DNA of 24,010 nt from Apostichopus parvimensis (Eukaryota; Echinodermata; Holothuroidea; Aspidochirotida; Stichopodidae). The notes below the pieces were generated by a model, which saw nothing but the letters and a program-made list of their open reading frames with translations, made no database searches and was not told where the DNA came from. Position numbers and translations under genes: made by a program. Shown piece by piece: positions 19,471 to 24,010 of the stretch. Where the stretch lies: the NCBI GenBank assembly GCA_000934455.1, contig KN892464.1:1-24010 (forward strand). Direction: 5' to 3'. Each line of letters opens with the position of its first letter. Position 1 is the stretch's first letter.

Positions 19471-22400
19471 GTAAGTTGGTATGGGCTACGAGATAACATC
19501 GTGATCGTAAAAGCTAATATTCTTTGCAAGGAAAACTATTAGAATTATAAGGATGGTCAGTGTTTGACTAACGACATTCATTTATAGGGATAATGATCCT
19601 GTTACTGTTATAGGCCTAGGCCTATATACAATAATCGTAAATCATTTGTGACGTATGTTATAATAACATCCTCAGGGTAAAAATAAGTGGCAATGATTTT
19701 GGTCATTATTTTGATGAAGTTCATTTTGCTATATGTATATATACATTACAACATTTCAACACAATATCTGCTTGGTCAGTAACACTGAGACACACGAGTA
19801 TAGTCCGGGAAGTTAGTGGTGACACGCAGTTATATCATGAGGCATCATCGCTGCCGACTTTCTCAATAATATCTAGGAATTCATAAGTTGTTACGCCCAG
19901 GGATCTCAATTAAGTTTTCTTTAAGGGCTAGAGAAAGAGACTTTGTTTGAAGCAGAGGGCCACACAGAATACAAATCTAACTATACTAGTGGCCTACAGT
20001 GAGCAATGGACCAGTATGCTAATATCAAGCAGTTCATGTTAAGGTGTGGTCCAGGCATTTTTTATTAAGCCGGATAAAAATCATATGCCTATTGGTGTAT
20101 AACCCCAGGTATATATGCTATCAGCGAAGCACTTTTCCCACAAGTATTTAATGTCGTCTAAATTGTCGATAATCTGGTTTGTTAAACAGTTAAATTTTCC
20201 AATAATTCAGCGACATGTAGTACACTAGCCTTGTATTTTGACTGTGTGCTGACCTTTTAACGTTTTGACGTTTGTTTCTTTAATTAATATACATACATAT
20301 GTCTTATAATACTGATTTTACACGTGAATTTGAAGGTATTAATTAAAACCATCTAATGACCTTCGCCAAATCTATTTGTTTCTTTGTGAAACATTTTAAT
20401 AAACAGAGAAAAACTGCGGCGCTATTGTAAAACATACTGTGACGTCCAATTTTCCTGATGCTGGCTGTTTCCACATACTGGAGGTTGGTGACGACATGTT
20501 GACTTCTCATCGGCTGGTTTTTACCTATGAAGAGGGCACTATTGATTTACTTTTGTTCGAGGAGTTGGTCCAATCTTTGGAGCACCATGAGGTAAAGTAA
20601 CTGTTCATAAAGGTGACGTAGTAACAAGTAAGTTGATGTCACAGTCCTACAAAAAAAAAAATGGGACGTCATTTTTAGATGTGGCCGAGTGGATAAAGGC
20701 GGTAGCATTTAAAGCAATGAGGTTTAGCAATCGGGGGGTTCTGGGTTCGATACCCGGCCGGGTCATAGTAAGGTGGGTTTTTCATCCAAGCATTCTACGG
20801 TTTTCCCATCTGAAATGACTTTCTTAATTGAAAAGATTCCAAAGTTGAGTTAAAAATGTTGAATTGGAAGCCACCCGACGTGTAATTTGCAAGCCATAAG
20901 CCCTTGCGGGTTTCTCCCACATTTGTGGTCGCTTAAGAGTCGTAAAATCAAGTTTTGGATTTCACGAAAAAATACAATTTAAGCATCAATAAGGATCCTT
21001 CAAAAACAAATATTATCACCACGTTTAGTTTCTCAAATAATACTTCAAATCAACAAGCAATATGAAAGTTAACACTTTTTAAGAACACATGCAATGATGA
21101 AAAGACAAACACTAACTATATAAACCACTGCCTGGAATATAACGAACGATTTATCTGGTTAAAATATAGTTTACATTCAAACAACACTCTAGAATTAGGA
21201 ACCAAAATATGATTACCATTTCAATTTCATGTTTTACTCTGTATACATTTTCTCAATTGAGCATACAAGCGACTTACAGAATAAAGTACAACAGAAAGGT
21301 ATACGTAATACCCAAGATGGCAACATAGACAAAATATTATGACACGTTTACACACAAAATAGAAAGAGGTTTTTCACAACAATGTGGAATACAGCATAAT
21401 ATTCCATGTAAGTGTGTCATTGTCTGAGATCGGAATATCCCTACAAATGTAGGAGAACACAGTCATAAACGTAGGTTTACAGATCAAAACCGTACCTGTA
21501 ATTAGATGCATGTAACCAATTCTGGCTTTTCGAAAAATCTTAAAAATCAGCGTAGGCCTCGATCAGGACACAACCAGCACATTTCAATGTAAGACTCTCC
21601 CTAAATTTATCCCATAACCCACTACATATAAGCTTCTTAACAGAATTGTGCGAGGCTGTTCTAATTTTATACATAAAGCTACTTGGCGCGCTTTATTCAG
21701 TGGAGTATGAACTTGTCCACGTATTTCAAGTTGGTTATATATACAAAATGTAGATGGATGGAGGTTTATTTACTAAATTTGTAGTGGAAATGTATTGTTT
21801 TACAACCTCTATGTAGACTGAAAGGTGAGAAAATGTGGATATCAATTTTTTTAATTTTATAGTATTTTATGGTCATTATGTATAGAAATATGTAAATTAT
21901 GCCGCCATTTTGATTTTTGGTGACGTAATAACATTGCATTCTTAAAATCATTATTTTGTTAGAACTGTATGTATATACTGTTTGACTCCCTATCAAAAAC
22001 TTTCTTTCAAATGGATACCACTTTTTAATTAATGAAACTGGTAAATAGTTATGAAGCTTTCTCTACACATCGGTGGCCTGCACTTTTAAATGTATAGGCT
22101 AATACACAATAAACAATACCATAAAACCATACCACTGAAAACTTGTGAATCTTCTTCATCCTTGTCTTCTCGCCTGGATATACTTTCATCTCTAATTCGA
22201 GTACTAGACTACTGCCTAAATCAAAACTTGTTTGGGTTTTCCGTTATATCTACCTCCAATACACTAAACTTCGGAATTACATGTGATTGCACAATCGATC
22301 AAGCTTCAGTGTATACAGTAAGACCACTGACCGGTGGTAGAGGTCAGTGAGTAAGACCTCGAGAAGAGTGGACATGATATATTTGCCGCCTCCTCTTCTC

Positions 22401-24010
22401 TGCAGCTTTAGAAAATCTTGCTCTATTTTGTATCAGCCTATTGTGTGTGCTTACTGAACGGGTAGCGAGCAGCTGATAGCTGTATAGAAAATAAATTCCC
22501 TCCTTTGTGTGATGTCGGTATAGAATCCCTATTAAACTTCAACTTAAACGGTCTCGTTTAATTTTAGGATAATCCTGTGTAGTGCAACTGGGCAACTCGT
22601 ACACTGTGTGTACGATATATATAGTGTGCTGAATGCAGGTCCCAGCAGCAAAACAGTCATTGGTTCAGGGATTATTGGCGCTATACAGGAATAAATTAAT
22701 TTCTGAGTGAAATGTTCTCTGGCATGCCAAGAAATTAAAAAATTAAAAAAAAACAAAAAAAAAAACAAGCATGTATGTAGATGCTACGACTTTCGGTTCT
22801 AATTTCACGTAATTTTGGGGCAAAATGAAGCATTTTTGATTAAATTCCGCAGAAAGCATTTTATGAAGATGTGTTATTTATTCCCATGTTTTAGCTATTC
22901 AAACCATCAAATCTGAGCAGAATATTTATACTTTATGATTTTTTTTTAAATGTTTTGAAAATTATGTCATATTGCCCATTTTGCGACATTTCTTTTTAAT
23001 GTTAACAAATACTTAACATCATATTTGAAAAATTTCATCTGCTGAATGAAAACGAAAGATCTTCTTCTATTTTTGACCCTTTAATGAAGGTATAGTAGGA
23101 TACATAAAAACCGTCAATTTCTGACATTTTTTGTTTAAAGTTAACTTTAAATTTGGATCGAGTTCGACCCAGTTATTTCTGTTAGGTAACATGACGTGAA
23201 CAATTTTACCTCTGTTTCACATTATACATATCTGAGCATGACATTACAAGGTATAAAACTGTATTTTTTTTTTGTCTCCATCGTGTATACTGACTGCAAT
23301 GTATTACACATTGAGAACATTATTAAACAAATATTCTTTACAATTTTATCTTTAAACAGAGAGATCCAGATAATCCCATATTGACACCAATAAAAATAAA
23401 CGATATTAAAGATATCGTCAACCTGGCTGAAAATATAACGAATGAGTTGGCTCAACTAAACTTCGTCGGATCATTAGCTGTACCACGAGATACCAAAAAC
23501 TGCCCTGGCAAAGTAATGCGCCTCAAATTATCACTAGATGAGTTTAGTTGTGCAACTGTTGCATTTCTCTCTGCTGGATCGCCTTCAGGTTAGTGATGCT
23601 TATACCTATTTGCTTTCCTTTTACCATATTTTGAGATTTACAGTATATAGTTATAGCAAACTTGTACATGAGTACAAATAGAATTTCCCCTATAGGTATG
23701 AGTACAAGTACAAGGTTATATATGTGAGTGCGAGTACTTGATTTTTGCATTAAAATCTATCGTACAGATTTCCTCAATGTTCAGAGAACGGCTGGCTTTA
23801 CGCTATATACCAAAGTATAATTAACTGTCTATAAGCTTATAGCCTTATCTGCATACAAGGATCTAGGCGAAAGTTGGTCTAATCAATTGCAGGAAAATTA
23901 GTAATTACCTCCTGATCTCACTTTTTGTTTATGTTTAGATGAGACGCGAAGCCACCTCATAGCTTTGTATTTATACCGCACAACTCTGTATTTATACGTG
24001 TGTGAACATG
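19392..24010 (+). CDS. Spliced gene for a secreted or membrane protein (5' four exons)
   Basis: Gene built from splice signals. Exons: 19392-19470, 20407-20591, 23360-23588 and 23939 to beyond the window. The three introns (936, 2768 and 350 bp) all have GT...AG ends with good context. Phases are 1, 0 and 1, and each junction stays open, giving 188 codons so far. Met1 has A at -3. Residues 1-26 look like a signal peptide (Lys6, then LVIPLLCTA). Residues 28-88 contain Cys30 and Cys47; 89-164 begin with a helix-like, sequon-bearing part (Asn113) and contain Cys at about 136 and 152; 166-188 are aromatic and beta-rich. The helical part of exon 3 recalls the N-terminal part of GAIN-type domains, but this is too weak to assign. 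The protein continues off the right edge. Function unknown. Confidence 0.72.
19609..19626. repeat. 18-bp perfect palindrome
   Basis: TATAGGCCTAGGCCTATA, two overlapping TATAGGCCTA decamers, in intron 1 of the spliced gene. The single decamer also occurs at 13535-13544 and 15671-15680. Confidence 0.9.
20407..20591 (+). CDS. Exon 2 of the spliced gene
   Basis: Starts after ...taataaacag, with an upstream pyrimidine-rich stretch near 20370-20388. It begins with AG, which completes the split codon G|AG (Glu27). It stays open for 61 further codons and ends CATGAG|GTAAAGTA. The two other frames both contain stops. It encodes residues 28-88, with CysGlyAla at 30-32, Cys47, an FTYEEG turn and a hydrophobic IDLLLFEEL segment. 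No domain was recognised. Confidence 0.75.
20675..20950 (+). mobile_element. tRNA-derived SINE
   Basis: The head has the pol III boxes of a class II tRNA: A box tggccgagtgg (20682-20692) and B box ggttcgatacc (20744-20754). The T stem CTGGG/CCCGG pairs around a 7-base loop. The 7-base acceptor ends (20675-20681 and 20758-20764) do not pair, so it is not a working tRNA. A non-tRNA body follows (ggtgggtttttcatcc...). The 3' end is not sharply defined and no target duplication was seen. It lies in intron 2 of the spliced gene, same strand. Confidence 0.65.
20960..23359. other. Remainder of intron 2, no exon supported
   Basis: AT-rich sequence with short chance frames. A candidate exon ending at 22317 before GTAAGA was examined and set aside on phase. 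AATAAA at 22690 and an A-rich run at 22736-22766 resemble the end of a retroposed sequence. Confidence 0.5.
23360..23588 (+). CDS. Exon 3 of the spliced gene
   Basis: The acceptor is ttttatctttaaacag and the donor TTCAG|GTTAGTGA. It carries 76 codons plus one base, begins in phase 0 as exon 2 requires, and leaves phase 1. It encodes residues 89-164: an RDPDNP start, then a likely amphipathic helix (INDIKDIVNLAENITNEL) with a sequon, then a beta-like part with two Cys. Confidence 0.75.
23939..24010 (+). CDS. Exon 4 of the spliced gene (partial)
   Basis: The acceptor ctcactttttgtttatgtttag is strongly pyrimidine-rich. The exon begins with AT, which completes the split codon G|AT (Asp165), and stays open for 23 codons to the end of the window. 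The other frames have stops near the start. It encodes residues 166-188, including LYLYRTTLYLY, which comes from a short direct repeat tgtatttatac. Confidence 0.65.

Noticed and set aside
20675-20764. A functional tRNA gene (Ser/Leu-like)
   Set aside because: The A and B boxes and T stem are good, but the acceptor ends do not pair and a SINE body follows directly.
22203-22317. Candidate extra exon before GTAAGA at 22318
   Set aside because: The open frame needs a two-base lead at every visible acceptor, while exon 2 ends and exon 3 begins in phase 0. Inserting it would break the frame.
1-24010. CRISPR arrays, bacterial operons, LTR or other virus-like elements
   Set aside because: The only direct repeats are eukaryotic tandem units and satellites. 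I saw no reverse transcriptase, integrase, capsid or envelope motifs and no long terminal repeats.

Overview
This is eukaryotic genomic DNA. It is AT-rich, gene-poor and repeat-rich, with spliced genes, a tRNA-derived SINE, foldback elements, long C/G homopolymers and a 303-base assembly gap (11289-11591). The style (immunoglobulin-type receptors in tandem, frequent TATAGGCCTA palindromes, intron sizes) fits a marine deuterostome invertebrate. An echinoderm is my best guess, from general impression rather than a diagnostic gene.

Region 1-10409 is a direct tandem array. A unit of about 4.45 kb occurs as copy 1 (1-4488, probably continuing off the left edge), copy 2 (4489-8935) and a 3'-truncated copy 3 (8936-10409). 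A much older, degenerate fourth copy follows at about 10410-11230. Copies 1 and 2 each carry one intact, intronless minus-strand gene of 402 codons. It encodes a type I membrane protein with a signal peptide, two Ig-like domains, one transmembrane helix and a tyrosine-rich tail. The two proteins differ at about 34 residues, mostly in the outer domain, while the transmembrane segment and tail are nearly identical. In copy 3 the gene body is lost; only a 16-codon relic of its start survives at the junction with copy 4. A small 83-codon reading frame of unknown meaning is kept open in four places in the array.

Region 11592-14782 has no gene I can support. At 14783-15628 (+) lies a 281-codon frame for a single-pass membrane protein with a short ectodomain and a long Ser/Asp/Tyr-rich tail carrying DSG phosphodegron-like motifs. 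It may be a complete gene or the last exon of a larger receptor.

Region 15629-19391 is non-coding, with C/G tracts and a foldback (MITE-like) element at 17838-18240.

From 19392 to the right edge there is a spliced plus-strand gene, found by reading splice signals: exon 1 (signal peptide) 19392-19470, exon 2 20407-20591, exon 3 23360-23588, exon 4 23939 onward. All three introns have good GT/AG borders and the phases agree (1, 0, 1). The predicted secreted or membrane protein belongs to no family I recognise. Intron 2 contains the SINE.

Taken together, the window looks like part of a cell-surface receptor neighbourhood: a duplicating Ig-receptor family beside two further predicted surface or secreted proteins. 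Immune or self-recognition roles are an inference only.
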